Of a DNA stretch of 64,000 bases, positions 1-9,338 are shown one piece after another. A program made the position numbers and the translations under genes. Every line of letters starts with the position of its first letter. Position 1 is the stretch's first letter. This DNA is from Natrinema salinisoli (lineage in GTDB: Archaea; Halobacteriota; Halobacteria; Halobacteriales; Natrialbaceae), in contig NZ_CP084469.1 of NCBI RefSeq assembly GCF_020405205.1, positions 1,178,001-1,242,000 of the forward strand, given 5' to 3'. A model generated the notes under the pieces. It had not been told where the DNA came from, made no database searches, and saw only the letters and a list, made by a program, of their open reading frames with translations.

Positions 1-705
1 TTCGCCTCGGAGACGCAGTCGCCGGCCGATTTACAGTTCGAGGAACAGACGGGACAGCTCTCCCGGGAGTTCGACGTGCCGATCTCCTACGGCGAGATCG
101 TCAGCCACGACACGAAACACGCGATCGTCAATTTCGCCGTCCACGAGGACGCCGACGTGCTCCTGATGGAACGCCAGCCCGGCGGGCTTCGACACCAGCT
201 CGTGGGGAGCCCGATCGAGTGGATCCTGCGACATGCCCCCTGCGACGTCGTCCTGGTCGAGGATCGGAACTTCGATACCGTCTCGGAGGTGACGGTGCTC
301 ACCGATCAGAGCCCGTTCGATCCGTCGAAGGTCACGATCGCTGACGCGCTCGCGACCGAGTTGGACGCGACGGTCCGGCTCGTCTACGCCCTCGACTCGT
401 CGGCCTCGGCGGATCTCAGGCGAACGATCGAGGACTATCAGGACGAGCTCGTCGAGCTCTGTTCCGCCCCCGTGACGACCGAGATCGTCGAAACGGACGG
501 CTCGACCGAGGAGCTGATCGCCGTGGCCCAAACTGCGGAGTTCCTCGTCATCGGACGCGAAGGTGGCCGACTCCGAACCCTCGTCGGAAACGATCTCTCC
601 GACCGGCTCATCGACGCCACGGACTCGCCGGCGCTCGGCGTCCACGCACACGAGTCGCGCCAGCCGGGCCTCGTCGGACGGATCGTCGAACGGTTCGTTT
701 TCTAA
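1..705 (+). CDS. C-terminal part of a UspA-domain protein (probably amino-acid permease with UspA tail), 5' truncated
   Basis: The reading frame is open from base 1 and ends at TAA 703-705, so the start lies upstream of the window. The visible 234 residues contain the end of one UspA-like domain (to about residue 80, ending 'HAPCDVVLVEDR') and a complete second one (about 85-215, with 'VIGREGG' and a closing 'DSPALGVHAH'). Tandem UspA domains at the C-terminus are typical of haloarchaeal APC-family cationic amino-acid transporters, in which they act as a cytoplasmic nucleotide-sensing tail. The transporter part is not visible, so a free tandem universal stress protein is also possible. Confidence 0.8.
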   Translation, partial: FASETQSPADLQFEEQTGQLSREFDVPISYGEIVSHDTKHAIVNFAVHEDADVLLMERQPGGLRHQLVGSPIEWILRHAPCDVVLVEDRNFDTVSEVTVLTDQSPFDPSKVTIADALATELDATVRLVYALDSSASADLRRTIEDYQDELVELCSAPVTTEIVETDGSTEELIAVAQTAEFLVIGREGGRLRTLVGNDLSDRLIDATDSPALGVHAHESRQPGLVGRIVERFVF

Positions 706-766
706 GGGCTCGCGGACCGCTCGCTGCCGGCTCTGGTAGCACTCTCGAGAGAAGGGCGTACTCCGA

Positions 767-1150
767 TTAGGCGATCTGGTTTTCGTACTCGTCAGCGGTC
801 AGGAGGTCCTCGAGGTCGTTGAGGTCGTCGGCCTCGATCTCGAGCATCCAGCCCTCGCCGAAGGGGTCCTCGTTGACGAGTTCGGGCGCGTCGAACAGGT
901 CGTCGTTGATCGCGACGACCTCGCCGCCGACGGGCGCGTAGAGGTCGGAGACGGCCTTGATCGATTCGACGACGCCGAACTCGGTTTCGGCCTCGAGTTC
1001 GTCGCCAACGTCGGGGAGTTCGACGAAGACCACGTCGCCGAGCTCGTCCTGTGCGAAGTCCGAGATGCCCACGCGGACGACGCCGTCGGTTTCGAGTGCC
1101 CACTCGTGCGATTCCACGTACCGTCTATCGTCGGGAACGTCGAAGCTCAT
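767..1150 (-). CDS. gcvH: Glycine cleavage system H protein
   Basis: A 127-residue lipoyl carrier protein that shuttles the aminomethyl group between glycine decarboxylase (P), aminomethyltransferase (T) and dihydrolipoamide dehydrogenase. The length is normal for the family, and the lipoylation motif '[10 protein letters not shown]' places the lipoyl lysine at about K65. The N-terminus '[10 protein letters not shown]' is the standard start of H proteins. Its ATG overlaps the TAA of gcvT by one base (TAATG), so the two are very probably translated from one mRNA. The P-protein genes are about 17 kb away at 18.6-21.4 kb. Confidence 0.97.
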   Translation of the reverse strand: MSFDVPDDRRYVESHEWALETDGVVRVGISDFAQDELGDVVFVELPDVGDELEAETEFGVVESIKAVSDLYAPVGGEVVAINDDLFDAPELVNEDPFGEGWMLEIEADDLNDLEDLLTADEYENQIA

Positions 1151-2247
1151 TATACTGTGTCGATGAAGGGTGTGGTTTCAACTCTTGCTTTCTTCGATTG
1201 ACCGCGGACGATGACCTGCAGGGTGGTCCCCGGCTCCGCGTACTCGACCGGGACGTAGCCGAGCCCGATCGGTTGCTCGAGGGTCGGGCTCATCGTGCCG
1301 CTGGTGACGGTGCCGATGACCCGACTCTCGGTGGTCGTGATGTCGTAGCCGTGCCGCGGGATACCGCGATCGATCAGCTGGAAGCCGACGAGCGCTTCGT
1401 CGACGCCCGCCTCCGCGACCGCCGCGAGGGCGTCCCGGCCGACGAACTCCGTCTCGAGGGCGACCGTAAAGCCGATCCCCGCCTCGTAGGGGGTTCGCGG
1501 GTCGTCCTCCGCGTCGAAGTCCTGGCCGGCAAGCAGTAGGCCGGCCTCGATGCGGAGCGTGTCGCGCGCCCCGAGCCCGCAGGGCTGGCAGTCGAACTCG
1601 GTCCAGATCTCGGTCGCCGCGTCCCAGGGGACGATCAGTTCGAAGCCGTCCTCGCCGGTGTAGCCCGTCCGGGCGGTCCAGCAGTCGACGCTCTCGATCG
1701 TCGCGTATCGGGCCTGGAACCGATCGAGATCGGTGACCGAGTCGTCGGTCGCGTCCTCGAGGAGATCGGCGGCGTTGGGCCCCTGCACGGCGAACATCGC
1801 GTACTCGTCGGTCTGGTTGTCCACGGTCGCATCGAGCTCCCACTCGTTGCGGTAGTCGATCCACCGTTCGTGGGTCGCCTCGTCGGTGCCGGCGTTGGGA
1901 ACGAACAGGTAGGTCGCGTGATCGTCTTCGTCGGGCAGCCGATAGACGACGGTGTCGTCGATGATGATCCCGTCCTCGTCGGTGATGGTCGCGTACTGGG
2001 AGTCGCCCACCTCGAGTCGGGTGACATCGTTCGACGTCAGGCGCTGCATCAGTTCCGTCGCGTCCGGGCCAGTGACGTGGATCTGACCCATGTGCGAGAC
2101 GTCGAAGATCCCGGCGTCCTCGCGGACGGCGGCGTGCTCCGTCTGGATCGAATCGAACTCGACCGGCATGTCCCAGCCGCCAAACTCCGTGAACTTCGCA
2201 CCACGGTCGTCGTGAATCCCACGTAACGGCGGCGTCTGAAGCGGCAT
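1150..2247 (-). CDS. gcvT: Aminomethyltransferase (glycine cleavage T protein)
   Basis: The 365-residue T protein transfers the methylene group from H-protein-bound aminomethyl to tetrahydrofolate (or a haloarchaeal pterin), releasing ammonia. The N-terminus with '[12 protein letters not shown]' and '[15 protein letters not shown]' is diagnostic, as are '[10 protein letters not shown]' and '[13 protein letters not shown]' in the middle. The C-terminal barrel ('[12 protein letters not shown]') is complete. It is first in a two-gene operon with gcvH (one-base overlap). The start at 2247 fits the conserved N-terminus; 540 bp of non-coding sequence lies upstream. Confidence 0.97.
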   Translation of the reverse strand: MPLQTPPLRGIHDDRGAKFTEFGGWDMPVEFDSIQTEHAAVREDAGIFDVSHMGQIHVTGPDATELMQRLTSNDVTRLEVGDSQYATITDEDGIIIDDTVVYRLPDEDDHATYLFVPNAGTDEATHERWIDYRNEWELDATVDNQTDEYAMFAVQGPNAADLLEDATDDSVTDLDRFQARYATIESVDCWTARTGYTGEDGFELIVPWDAATEIWTEFDCQPCGLGARDTLRIEAGLLLAGQDFDAEDDPRTPYEAGIGFTVALETEFVGRDALAAVAEAGVDEALVGFQLIDRGIPRHGYDITTTESRVIGTVTSGTMSPTLEQPIGLGYVPVEYAEPGTTLQVIVRGQSKKARVETTPFIDTV

Positions 2248-2787
2248 ACCCAGACCGTCATTCGCGGAGTAGTAATGTCTTTTCGTCGGCCAGCGATCTC
2301 AATATTAATCGTCGGCGTGCTGTGGCGCGCTGTCCGCGAGGCGCGACCATCGGAAGCGCCTCGGAAGCGAACGGAGAGCGTAGCGATCCGTGAGCGGGTC
2401 GGCCGAACGGCGAGTGAGGACGGCCGATAACACTGCGCGAGGGATGAGCGAGGAAGCGCAGCGACCGAGCGAATCGGTTGGGGAGGGCGTGGCAATCACG
2501 TGTTGCCACGATAGCAGAACACTTCCTGGCGCTAGTTCCACACTCATAACGGATCGGTCTACTCACAGAGTTGCTGGTCGCGCGTTTCACGGACGATTTC
2601 GAGAGTACTCTGGTGCGGTAGCAAGAGACGAACGGACTCGAGTCCCGTTTCCGAGCCGGCCGGCCAGACGATCGTGCCGATTCCGTCGATAGTGCTAATG
2701 GGTGGTGTCGACGATGGTGGTGTGGTCGTGTCCGACTCGCGACGCCGACCGATCGGCTGCTCGCCGGGGCTCGAGCGCCGACCCCAG
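2248..2787. other. Intergenic region upstream of gcvT
   Basis: No credible gene is visible. The stretch carries GC-rich low-complexity tracts of the 'gcgagcg' type common between haloarchaeal genes, and one hairpin listed separately. The open frames on both strands have no recognisable domains and look like chance frames in GC-rich DNA. It must contain the gcvT promoter, but I cannot place a convincing TATA box. Confidence 0.5.
2488..2510. repeat. Inverted repeat with 8-bp perfect arms
   Basis: CGTGGCAA at 2488-2495 and TTGCCACG at 2503-2510 are perfect complements around a 7-base centre that contains CACGTG. It sits in the non-coding DNA about 240 bp upstream of gcvT. It could be a protein-binding palindrome or an RNA hairpin; nothing nearby decides between these. 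Confidence 0.45.
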
Positions 2788-2991
2788 TTACTCGCCGTCT
2801 TCTTCCTCAGCCCCGTGGACGCTCTCCCTGTGGATCAGTCCGGGCGCGATCGAGCAGCCGCAGGGCTCGACGGCCCCGGTGTGGGGACCGGTCGACGTGA
2901 GCCCCGTAATCGGCTGGCCGTAACAGGGACAGGAGAGGCGTGGCATCTCCGTCCCGTCTCCGCCGCCCTCTTCGTGGTCGTCACGGCTCAT
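2788..2991 (-). CDS. Small Cys-rich hypothetical protein
   Basis: A 67-residue frame starting at ATG 2989-2991. The middle carries the cysteine pairs 'CPCYGQP' and 'EPCGCS', spaced like a small metal-binding (zinc) protein. The N-terminus is acidic (MSRDDHEEGG) and the C-terminus ends in acidic residues, as expected for a haloarchaeal protein. Such small zinc proteins are frequent in haloarchaea and often missed. An in-frame ATG three codons upstream is an alternative start. No function can be assigned, and it remains possible that this is a chance frame. Confidence 0.5.
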   Translation of the reverse strand: MSRDDHEEGGGDGTEMPRLSCPCYGQPITGLTSTGPHTGAVEPCGCSIAPGLIHRESVHGAEEEDGE

Positions 2992-3398
2992 CGCGAGCAC
3001 ACCTCGCGATCCGCAGTAGCCTCGAGACTCGTTTCGTCGTGCGATTCTGTCGTCGTGCGGGACGTTTATATCCCGGTAGAATGAACGGAATCATGGCGTC
3101 CGAATCCTTACGCGGGTTTGGAAGCCACGTCTCGGGTGTTGGTTCCACCCGGGGCATTTCGATACAGCCCCCTGTCGTCGGAGACCGGCTTCCGATTTTC
3201 AGTTTGATGTGTTATCACTTATATCTACTTCTAATCTATCGAAATCGAGTCGAGTGGAACCCTCGCTCGAGGCGGACCGCACGCGATCGAATCCACGCCG
3301 CCACTCGAGCGTTAAATAATCTCGGTTACAAACTTGTAACCTATTTGTATCCGGTTGACCAAAACATATGACTGAACCTGCCGTACCCGAGATAGACG
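2992..3398. other. Intergenic region with the aldehyde dehydrogenase promoter
   Basis: No gene is supported. From about 3200 the sequence becomes AT-rich, with a TATA-like 'ttaaataat' at 3312-3320 immediately before an 18-bp palindrome (3324-3341) and the downstream gene start at 3399. The short frames here lack family features. Confidence 0.5.
3324..3341. promoter_or_regulatory. Palindromic operator in the aldehyde dehydrogenase promoter
   Basis: GGTTACAA (3324-3331) and TTGTAACC (3334-3341) form a perfect 8-bp inverted repeat with a 2-base centre. It begins 4 bases after a TATA-like stretch (3312-3320) and 58 bases before the ATG at 3399, so it lies where a repressor would block transcription initiation. 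No regulator gene is adjacent, so the cognate protein is unknown. Confidence 0.6.
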
Positions 3399-4880
3399 AT
3401 GAGCGTCCCGGAACTCGAACCCGACGCCGACTGGAACCGATTGTACATCGACGGCGAGTGGCGCGACGCCGCGAGCGGCGACACGATCCCGGTGGAGAAC
3501 CCGGCGAAACAGGAAGTGTTTACGGAGGTCCCGGCCGCGACCGAAGACGACGTCGACGCTGCCTACGAGGCGGCCGAGGCCGCACAGCCGGCGTGGGAGG
3601 AGACTCCCCGCGAAGAACGCAACGAGATCGTCGAGAACCTGCTGGACGAACTCAACGACAGCTTCGAGGAGATCGCGGGCCTACTCGCGACCGAAGCCGG
3701 CGCGCCGGCCTACCGCGCGATGGGCGAGTTCGCGACCGCGACCGGCGACGTGGAGATGGCGCTGGAGCTCGAGCCCCCCGAGGAGGAGGTCCGACCCTCG
3801 TCTTCGATCGAGGACAAGGACAACCACGTCGTCTACGAGCCGGTAGGCGTCGTCGGCGTCATCTCGCCGTGGAACTTCCCGCTGCACCTCACGCTGCGAG
3901 CGGTCGCCCCCGCGATCGCGCTGGGCAACACCGTCGTCCTGAAGCCCGCGACGGACACGCCGATCACGGGCGGGCTGCTCGTCGCGACGCTCTGCGAGGC
4001 GGCCGGCGTCCCCGACGGCGTCGTCAACGTCGTCACCGGCCGCGGCTCGGACATCGGCGACCGGATGTCGACCCATCCGATCCCGCGCGTGATCTCCTTT
4101 ACCGGCTCGACGGCCGTCGGCAAGCGCGTCGCCGAAAACGCCGCCGGAAGCCTCGCGCTGCCGGCCCTCGAGCTCGGCGGGAACGCCCCGTTCGTCGTCA
4201 CCGACGAGGCCGACATCGAGCGGGCCGCCCGCGCCGGTGCGTTCGGTTCCTTCTTCCATCAGGGCCAGGTCTGTATCTCGATCAACCGGCATCTGGTCCA
4301 CGAGGACGTCTACGACGAGTACGTCGACCTGCTGGTCGACCACGCCGAATCGCTCGTCGTCGGCGATCCCTCCGAGAACGAGGACGTGACGTTCGGCCCG
4401 GTACAGAACGAGACCCAGCGCGACGATCTGCTCGAATTCATCGAGGAAACCCGCGAGGCGGGCGCGACGATCGAAACGGGCGGCGAGGCCGACGGCCTGT
4501 TCGTCGACCCGACCGTCATCTCGGACTGCACCAACGACATGCCGACGGCGTGTAACGAACACTTCGGCCCCGTCGCGCCGGTAATTCCGTTCGCGGACGA
4601 CGAGGAAGCCATCGAGCTGGCCAACGACACCGAGTACGGCCTCTCGGCCTCGGTCTTCTGCGAGGACGCCGAGCGTGCTCGAGCCCTCGCCGATCGGATC
4701 GAGGCAGGGATGGTCCACATCAACGACCAGCCGATCAACGAGGACCACAACGCGCCCTTCGGCGGCGTCAAGCAGTCCGGCCTCGGTCGGTATCACGGCG
4801 AGTGGATCGTTCAGGAGCTCACCGAACCCAAGTGGATATCCGTCCAGGGCGAGGAGCGGGACTACTTCGTTTTCGAGTAA
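3399..4880 (+). CDS. NAD(P)-dependent aldehyde dehydrogenase
   Basis: A 493-residue member of the aldehyde dehydrogenase superfamily that oxidises an aldehyde to the acid with NAD(P)+. All catalytic landmarks are present: 'ISPWNFPL' (with the oxyanion Asn), the cofactor lysine region 'VVLKPATDTP', 'FTGSTAVGKR', general base Glu in 'LELGGNAPF' (about E258), nucleophile Cys in 'GQVCIS' (C292) and the C-terminal 'FGGVKQSGLGR'. The sequence style resembles aromatic-aldehyde (benzaldehyde/vanillin type) dehydrogenases, but the substrate is not decided. The gene stands alone behind a palindromic operator and so may be inducible. It converges with the subtilase gene downstream. Confidence 0.93.
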   Translation: MSVPELEPDADWNRLYIDGEWRDAASGDTIPVENPAKQEVFTEVPAATEDDVDAAYEAAEAAQPAWEETPREERNEIVENLLDELNDSFEEIAGLLATEAGAPAYRAMGEFATATGDVEMALELEPPEEEVRPSSSIEDKDNHVVYEPVGVVGVISPWNFPLHLTLRAVAPAIALGNTVVLKPATDTPITGGLLVATLCEAAGVPDGVVNVVTGRGSDIGDRMSTHPIPRVISFTGSTAVGKRVAENAAGSLALPALELGGNAPFVVTDEADIERAARAGAFGSFFHQGQVCISINRHLVHEDVYDEYVDLLVDHAESLVVGDPSENEDVTFGPVQNETQRDDLLEFIEETREAGATIETGGEADGLFVDPTVISDCTNDMPTACNEHFGPVAPVIPFADDEEAIELANDTEYGLSASVFCEDAERARALADRIEAGMVHINDQPINEDHNAPFGGVKQSGLGRYHGEWIVQELTEPKWISVQGEERDYFVFE

Positions 4881-4946
4881 CACGGACGATCACGAACGGG
4901 GCCTACGATGGGCGGATTCACGCCCGTTGTGCTCGACTCGATTCCG

Positions 4947-6572
4947 TTATCGTCCCCGTTCCTCGAGGCGCAACGTGTACTCGCCGCTCCCGCTGTTGGC
5001 GTGTACCTGCAGACCGAACTCCTCGTCGCCCTCGAGCGAGAGCGTGATCGACTCGCTCGTGCCGGACCCCGTCGACGATTCGTCGTAGCTCCACCGGTCG
5101 GGCGAACTGCCGTCAGTGGTCACGTAGAGGTCGAAGTCGCCTCCGTCCGGTCCCTCGAGCGAGATCGTGATCGAACAGGGATCGTCGGTGTTCAACGAGT
5201 AGCTGTAGTTATCAGTCTCGCCCCACCAGCCGCTGCCGTCGAGCGTCCCGCTCGCGCTCGCGGTGACCGTTTCGTCACCGCACTCGCCGGTCGATTCCTC
5301 GTCGTCGGTCCCGCTTTCGCTGTCGTCGGGCGACGATCCGGTCTCGACCGCTCGAGCCGCGTCGACTCGGCCGTACCCCTGTTCGTCGCTCGACAGTCCG
5401 ACGTCGACCGCCGTTTCTCGAAGGAGGTCCCGGAGCTCGGTTCGGGAGAGGTCGGGATCGGCCGAGAGTGCGAGCCCGGCCACGCCGGACACCACCGGTG
5501 CTGCCATCGAGGTCCCCGACATTCGGGCGTAGTCGTCTCCGGTGACGGTCGAGACGAGCCGGGCACCCGGTGCCGCGAGTTCGATCTCCGGTCCGGTGTT
5601 GGAGAAGGAGGCGATCGAGTCGTCGTCCTCGACGGCCGAGACGGCGATGACGGTGTCCTCGGCCGCCGGAGAGTAGACGCGGCCGTTCCCGTCGTTGCCG
5701 GCTGCACCGACGAGCAACGCTTCTCGATCGGCCGCGTACTCGCAGGCGGCGGTCAGCGTTTCGTAGGAGCCGTCGACACCCAGAGAGAGGTTGATAATGT
5801 CCGCGCCGGCGTCGGCCGACCACTGAATCGCGTCGGCGATATCGGAGAGCGATCCCACGCCGTCTTCGTCGAGCGCACGGACCGAGAGGAGCGAGCAGTC
5901 GCTGATACCCGCGTGGCCCGTCCCGTCGTTCGTCCCGCCGGCGGCGATTCCACCGACGTGCGTGCCGTGATCTGCACCGGCGGCCGGATACGGGTCGCCG
6001 TCACGGTCGACGAAATCCTCGCCGACCCGATCGTCGACGATGCCCTCGAGTGCGGGATGGTCGTACTGAATGCCCTGATCGACGACGGCAATGACGACGT
6101 CCTCGCTCCCGCGCGTGGTTTCCCAGGCGGTCTCGCAGTCGATCTGCTGGGGAGCGTGCTGATAGTCGTAGTAGGGGTCGTCGGGCTCGAGGAACGACTG
6201 AACGGAGACGTTCGGTTCCGCGTACTCGACGGCGGGCGAGCTGGTGATGGCATCGATGAACTCGTCGCGAGCGGCGGCGGGCGCATCCGACGGGAACGAA
6301 ACGACTGCATAGCGAATCGTCTCGTTCGTGTGAACCACGTCGGCGTTCCCGGGGACGGCGGCGCGCGCCTCGCCGGCCACGTCCGAGGCCGACGGCGCGA
6401 TGCCGACGATGATCTCGTCGTCTTTCGGTCCCGGGTCACGATCGGGCGTTGCGCTCGTGACACCGGACGCGCCGATCGCCCCGCCGAGAGCGACCGACCC
6501 GACACCGGTCAGGATCGATCGGCGGTCGTGCGTACGGCCGGCAACGTCGTCCGGCGGACTGTTCTGTGTCAT
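4947..6572 (-). CDS. Tat-secreted subtilisin-like serine protease (S8) with C-terminal PPC-like domain
   Basis: A 541-residue extracellular protease precursor. A Tat signal peptide (RR in 'HDRRSILTG', about residues 16-40) is followed by an inhibitor-like propeptide (about 45-130), then the subtilase domain with catalytic Asp165 ('[11 protein letters not shown]'), His202 ('DHGTHVGG'), oxyanion Asn293 ('AAGNDG') and Ser355 ('SGTSMAAP'). After an acidic Ser/Asp-rich linker (about 415-435) comes a beta-rich C-terminal domain ('DFDLYVTTDG') of the bacterial pre-peptidase type, presumably cleaved off or substrate-binding. It lies in tandem with a close paralog upstream (6837-8540), indicating gene duplication. 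Halolysin-like function is inferred from the family. Confidence 0.95.
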   Translation of the reverse strand: MTQNSPPDDVAGRTHDRRSILTGVGSVALGGAIGASGVTSATPDRDPGPKDDEIIVGIAPSASDVAGEARAAVPGNADVVHTNETIRYAVVSFPSDAPAAARDEFIDAITSSPAVEYAEPNVSVQSFLEPDDPYYDYQHAPQQIDCETAWETTRGSEDVVIAVVDQGIQYDHPALEGIVDDRVGEDFVDRDGDPYPAAGADHGTHVGGIAAGGTNDGTGHAGISDCSLLSVRALDEDGVGSLSDIADAIQWSADAGADIINLSLGVDGSYETLTAACEYAADREALLVGAAGNDGNGRVYSPAAEDTVIAVSAVEDDDSIASFSNTGPEIELAAPGARLVSTVTGDDYARMSGTSMAAPVVSGVAGLALSADPDLSRTELRDLLRETAVDVGLSSDEQGYGRVDAARAVETGSSPDDSESGTDDEESTGECGDETVTASASGTLDGSGWWGETDNYSYSLNTDDPCSITISLEGPDGGDFDLYVTTDGSSPDRWSYDESSTGSGTSESITLSLEGDEEFGLQVHANSGSGEYTLRLEERGR

Positions 6573-6730
6573 AGGACGACAGTCATCACTGCCTGAAATT
6601 AGTAAACTCTTATCGAACTTGTGGTGATTTATTTTTGAATATATCGACTATATTGTTACAGAATGAAAAAATGTGAGCGGATAGTGTGTGTACATGTGAA
6701 GCCGTCCGGTTACGGCACCCGGCCGACCCT

Positions 6731-6755
6731 CGGGAAACCCGTTTTGGGTTTCTCG
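6731..6755. terminator. Hairpin downstream of the upstream subtilase gene
   Basis: The arms around a 5-base loop (gtttt, 6741-6745) pair over 10 bases, with the core GAAACCC (6734-6740) against GGGTTTC (6746-6752). It lies about 80 bases past the stop codon of the 6837-8540 protease gene and before the next protease gene, so it may end or process that transcript. No long U-tract follows, so this is a candidate only. Confidence 0.4.
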
Positions 6756-6836
6756 CACTGAGACGACGGGATGTCGAACTAGCCCCGTCGATGACCTCGA
6801 GCAGCGACTGCGATCGGCGTGTCCGAGGTGACTGGC

Positions 6837-8540
6837 CTATCGGCCTCGCTCTTCGACGCTCACCGTGTAGGAGCCGCTGCCGCTGTACCGATCGACGAGG
6901 ATGCCGAACTCCTCGTCGCCGTCGAGTTCGACCTCGATCGATTCCGTCGAGTCACTGCCGACCGAACGCTCGTCGTAGTCCCACGTCGTCGGCGTCCGTC
7001 CGTCGAGGGTCAGGTAGAGGTCGAAGTCCGCGTTGCTCGGGCCCTCGAGGCTGACGGTAGCGCTGCAGGGATCCGCCGTTTTGAGCGTGTAGGTGTAGCT
7101 GTCACTCGGGTTACCGAACCAGCCGCCGCTGAGCTGGCCGTCTCCACTGGCCGTGTTCACTTCGTCGCCACACTCACCGGGGTCCGGATCCGGATCCGGA
7201 TCGGGGTCCGGGTCCGGATCTGGATCGGGGTCAGGCTCCGTACCGGGATCGGTGGTGACGGCGTTGGCGGCGTCGACGCGACCGTTCCCCTGTTCGGTGT
7301 CATCCAGGCCGATGTCGACGGCCGTCTCGTTGAGGTGGGTTCGCAGCTCCTCGTTCGAGAGCTCCGGCCAGGCCGACAGCGTGAGTCCGGCCACGCCGGC
7401 GACGACCGGCGACGCCATCGAGGTGCCGGAGAAGCGTTCGTACTCGTCGAAGGGGACGCTCGAGAGAACCTGGCCACCGGGTGCGGCCAGTTCGATTTCC
7501 GGGCCGACGTTCGAGAAGTCCGACAGCGTTTCGCCTTCGTCGAGCGAAGAGACGGCCAGGACCGTGTCGTATGCGGCCGGGTACGAGACGGGGGCTCCGC
7601 TCCCGTTGCCGGCAGCCGCTACGATCAACGAACCTTGCTCCTGTGCGTACTCACACGCCTGCTGCATCGTGTCGGTCGCACCGCCGCCACCGAGGGACAT
7701 GTTGATGATGTCGGCCCCCTGATCGGCCGCCCACTGCACTGCATCGGCGATATCGGTGAGCGAACCGCCCCCGCCGCTGCCCAGCGCTCGAGCCGAGATC
7801 AGCGAACAGTTCGAGATACCGGCGTGTCCCGTGCCGTTATCGGTACCGCCGGCTGCGATACCGCCGACGTGGGTGCCGTGGTTCTCGCTGGCGTCTGCCG
7901 GGTACGGATCGTCGTCATCGTCGACGAAGTCCTGCCCGCCGTTCGAGATGTCGTCGACCATGTTCTCCTCGAGGTCGGGGTGGTCGTACTGGATCCCCTG
8001 GTCGACGACGGCGATCGTCACGCTCGGATCGCCGAGGGTCTCGTCCCAGGCTTCCTCGCAGTTGACCTGCTGTGGCGCGTACTGCTCCCCATATCGCGGG
8101 TCGTCGGGCGTGAGAAGCGGCGACGCACTCCCTTGCGTGTCAACCGTCTGGCCATCGTCCCCCGATCCGAGTGGTTCGGCTTCGAGGGTGTGGTAGGTTA
8201 CGTTGTCTTCCGTGTACTGTACCTCGTTGACGTCCATGAGGTTCCGTTTGACGTTTTCCTTGGCCTGTATGGAGGCTTCGTCGGCCATCTTTACCGACGC
8301 ATAGCCGAGCGTTTCGTTCGTGTGGACGATCGTCGCGTTGCTCGGGAGTTTCGCCTCGACTGCTGCTTCGATGTTCGAAACGTCGGAATCGACACCGACG
8401 ATCATTTCGTCTTTCTTCGGCCCCGGCTCGCGCCCCGGCGTTGCGGACGTAACGCCGCCGAAACCGACCAGTGCACCGAACGCGCCGGCCGCTTCGAGAA
8501 GCGACCGTCGGTTCATTTGCGTGCGTTTATTATCGGACAT
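6837..8540 (-). CDS. Tat-secreted subtilisin-like serine protease (S8) with Asp-Pro repeat linker
   Basis: A 567-residue paralog of the neighbouring protease with the same layout. There is a Tat signal ('[10 protein letters not shown]', residues 10-32), a propeptide to about 145, and a subtilase domain with Asp180 ('[11 protein letters not shown]'), His221 ('NHGTHVGG'), Asn312 ('AAGNGS') and Ser374 ('SGTSMASP'). A P(DP)9 linker leads to a C-terminal pre-peptidase-type domain ('[10 protein letters not shown]'). The rigid, acidic Asp-Pro linker probably separates catalytic and C-terminal domains at high salt. The two genes are separated by 264 bases and may be transcribed separately; an AT-rich promoter region lies upstream. 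Confidence 0.95.
   Translation of the reverse strand: MSDNKRTQMNRRSLLEAAGAFGALVGFGGVTSATPGREPGPKKDEMIVGVDSDVSNIEAAVEAKLPSNATIVHTNETLGYASVKMADEASIQAKENVKRNLMDVNEVQYTEDNVTYHTLEAEPLGSGDDGQTVDTQGSASPLLTPDDPRYGEQYAPQQVNCEEAWDETLGDPSVTIAVVDQGIQYDHPDLEENMVDDISNGGQDFVDDDDDPYPADASENHGTHVGGIAAGGTDNGTGHAGISNCSLISARALGSGGGGSLTDIADAVQWAADQGADIINMSLGGGGATDTMQQACEYAQEQGSLIVAAAGNGSGAPVSYPAAYDTVLAVSSLDEGETLSDFSNVGPEIELAAPGGQVLSSVPFDEYERFSGTSMASPVVAGVAGLTLSAWPELSNEELRTHLNETAVDIGLDDTEQGNGRVDAANAVTTDPGTEPDPDPDPDPDPDPDPDPDPGECGDEVNTASGDGQLSGGWFGNPSDSYTYTLKTADPCSATVSLEGPSNADFDLYLTLDGRTPTTWDYDERSVGSDSTESIEVELDGDEEFGILVDRYSGSGSYTVSVEERGR
7179..7232 (-). repeat. Hexanucleotide repeat encoding nine Asp-Pro units
   Basis: Nine consecutive 6-base units (GAY CCN on the coding strand) encode (Asp-Pro)9 inside the protease gene at 6837-8540. 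Units differ only at third positions. Such a repeat can change length by slippage without breaking the frame; it is the interdomain linker of the protease. Confidence 0.9.
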
Positions 8541-8864
8541 GATGCGGATGAATGGTATTGATTCGCATATTAAAATATTTCCAAATTGAATAAGATTTGA
8601 AATAAGCTAGATATATTATTTAAAAAATTACGGGCAAACGCTATTACTGATAGCAGATACCATGATCTAGACTCACACACAATAATAGATAATAAACGCA
8701 ATAAGTATTTATTTGTTCCCTGTTATAGCAATGATTTTTTAACCTTCAGGCCCTAATGCGGCCCGATATCGATCGATACTCGGATCGATTCGACGGCGAC
8801 TCACGGCGACGGTGGCGTTTCGTCACACCTATCTCCGGGCGCGGGAAAGAGCGGGCACCTGACT
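8541..8864. other. AT-rich intergenic region between divergent genes
   Basis: This holds the divergent promoters of the subtilase (leftward) and the NYN-domain gene (rightward). The part from about 8565 to 8745 is strikingly AT-rich compared with its surroundings, with several TATA-like runs ('atatattatttaaaaaatta' at about 8610). No gene or RNA is recognisable. Confidence 0.5.
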
Positions 8865-9323
8865 ATGTTCGACCGCGTTCGTACCCGTCTCGCCCCAGAT
8901 ACCGCACGCGAGCCGGCAGTGGGCCTGTTCGTCGACGGACCGAACGTTTTCCGCGACGAGTTCGACGTCGACCTCGACGACCTCCGCGACGTAACTCGCG
9001 AGCACGGGCGCGTCGGGGTCATCCGACTCTATCTCGACGAACACGCCACACCCGGGCTCATTCAGGCCGCCGAGGCCCGGGGCTTCGAAGTGATCGTCAC
9101 CAGCGGTGACGTCGACGTTAAACTCGCCGTCGACGCAACCGCGCTCGCCGGTGACGGAACCATCGATCGCCTTGCGATCGCGTCACGGGATACCGACTTC
9201 AAACCCGTTCTCGAGTACGCGGGCACCGTCGGCGTCGAAACCGTCGCGATCGCACCGGGCTCGCACGGCCGTTCCGACGCGCTCCAGAACGCGGCCGACG
9301 ACGCGGTGACGCTCGAGCCCTGA
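8865..9323 (+). CDS. NYN-domain (PIN-like) protein, TIGR00288/LabA-type
   Basis: A 152-residue single-domain protein. The NYN fold is shown by the acidic active-site motifs 'LFVDGPNVFRD' (about 21-31), 'GDVDVKLAVDA' (about 81-91) and 'IASRDTDFKPV' (about 105-115), giving the Asp cluster of PIN-like nucleases. The family is thought to act as metal-dependent ribonucleases, but I infer activity only from the retained Asp residues. It stands alone between the protease promoter and a convergent antiporter operon. Confidence 0.88.
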   Translation: MFDRVRTRLAPDTAREPAVGLFVDGPNVFRDEFDVDLDDLRDVTREHGRVGVIRLYLDEHATPGLIQAAEARGFEVIVTSGDVDVKLAVDATALAGDGTIDRLAIASRDTDFKPVLEYAGTVGVETVAIAPGSHGRSDALQNAADDAVTLEP

Positions 9324-9338
9324 GAAAGTTCGGGGAAC

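Noticed and set aside
3368-4555. 395-codon plus-strand ORF overlapping the aldehyde dehydrogenase in another frame, starting at ATG 3368
   Set aside because: Extremely arginine-rich, typical of a +1 frame over a GC-rich gene; the aldehyde dehydrogenase frame carries the family motifs.
3681-4883. 400-codon ORF antisense to the aldehyde dehydrogenase
   Set aside because: It lies opposite a gene with all catalytic motifs and shows the Arg/Asp/Val-rich composition of a shadow frame in GC-rich DNA.
7179-7232. CRISPR or satellite repeat
   Set aside because: The hexamers are in frame within a protease gene and encode an Asp-Pro linker; there are no spacers.
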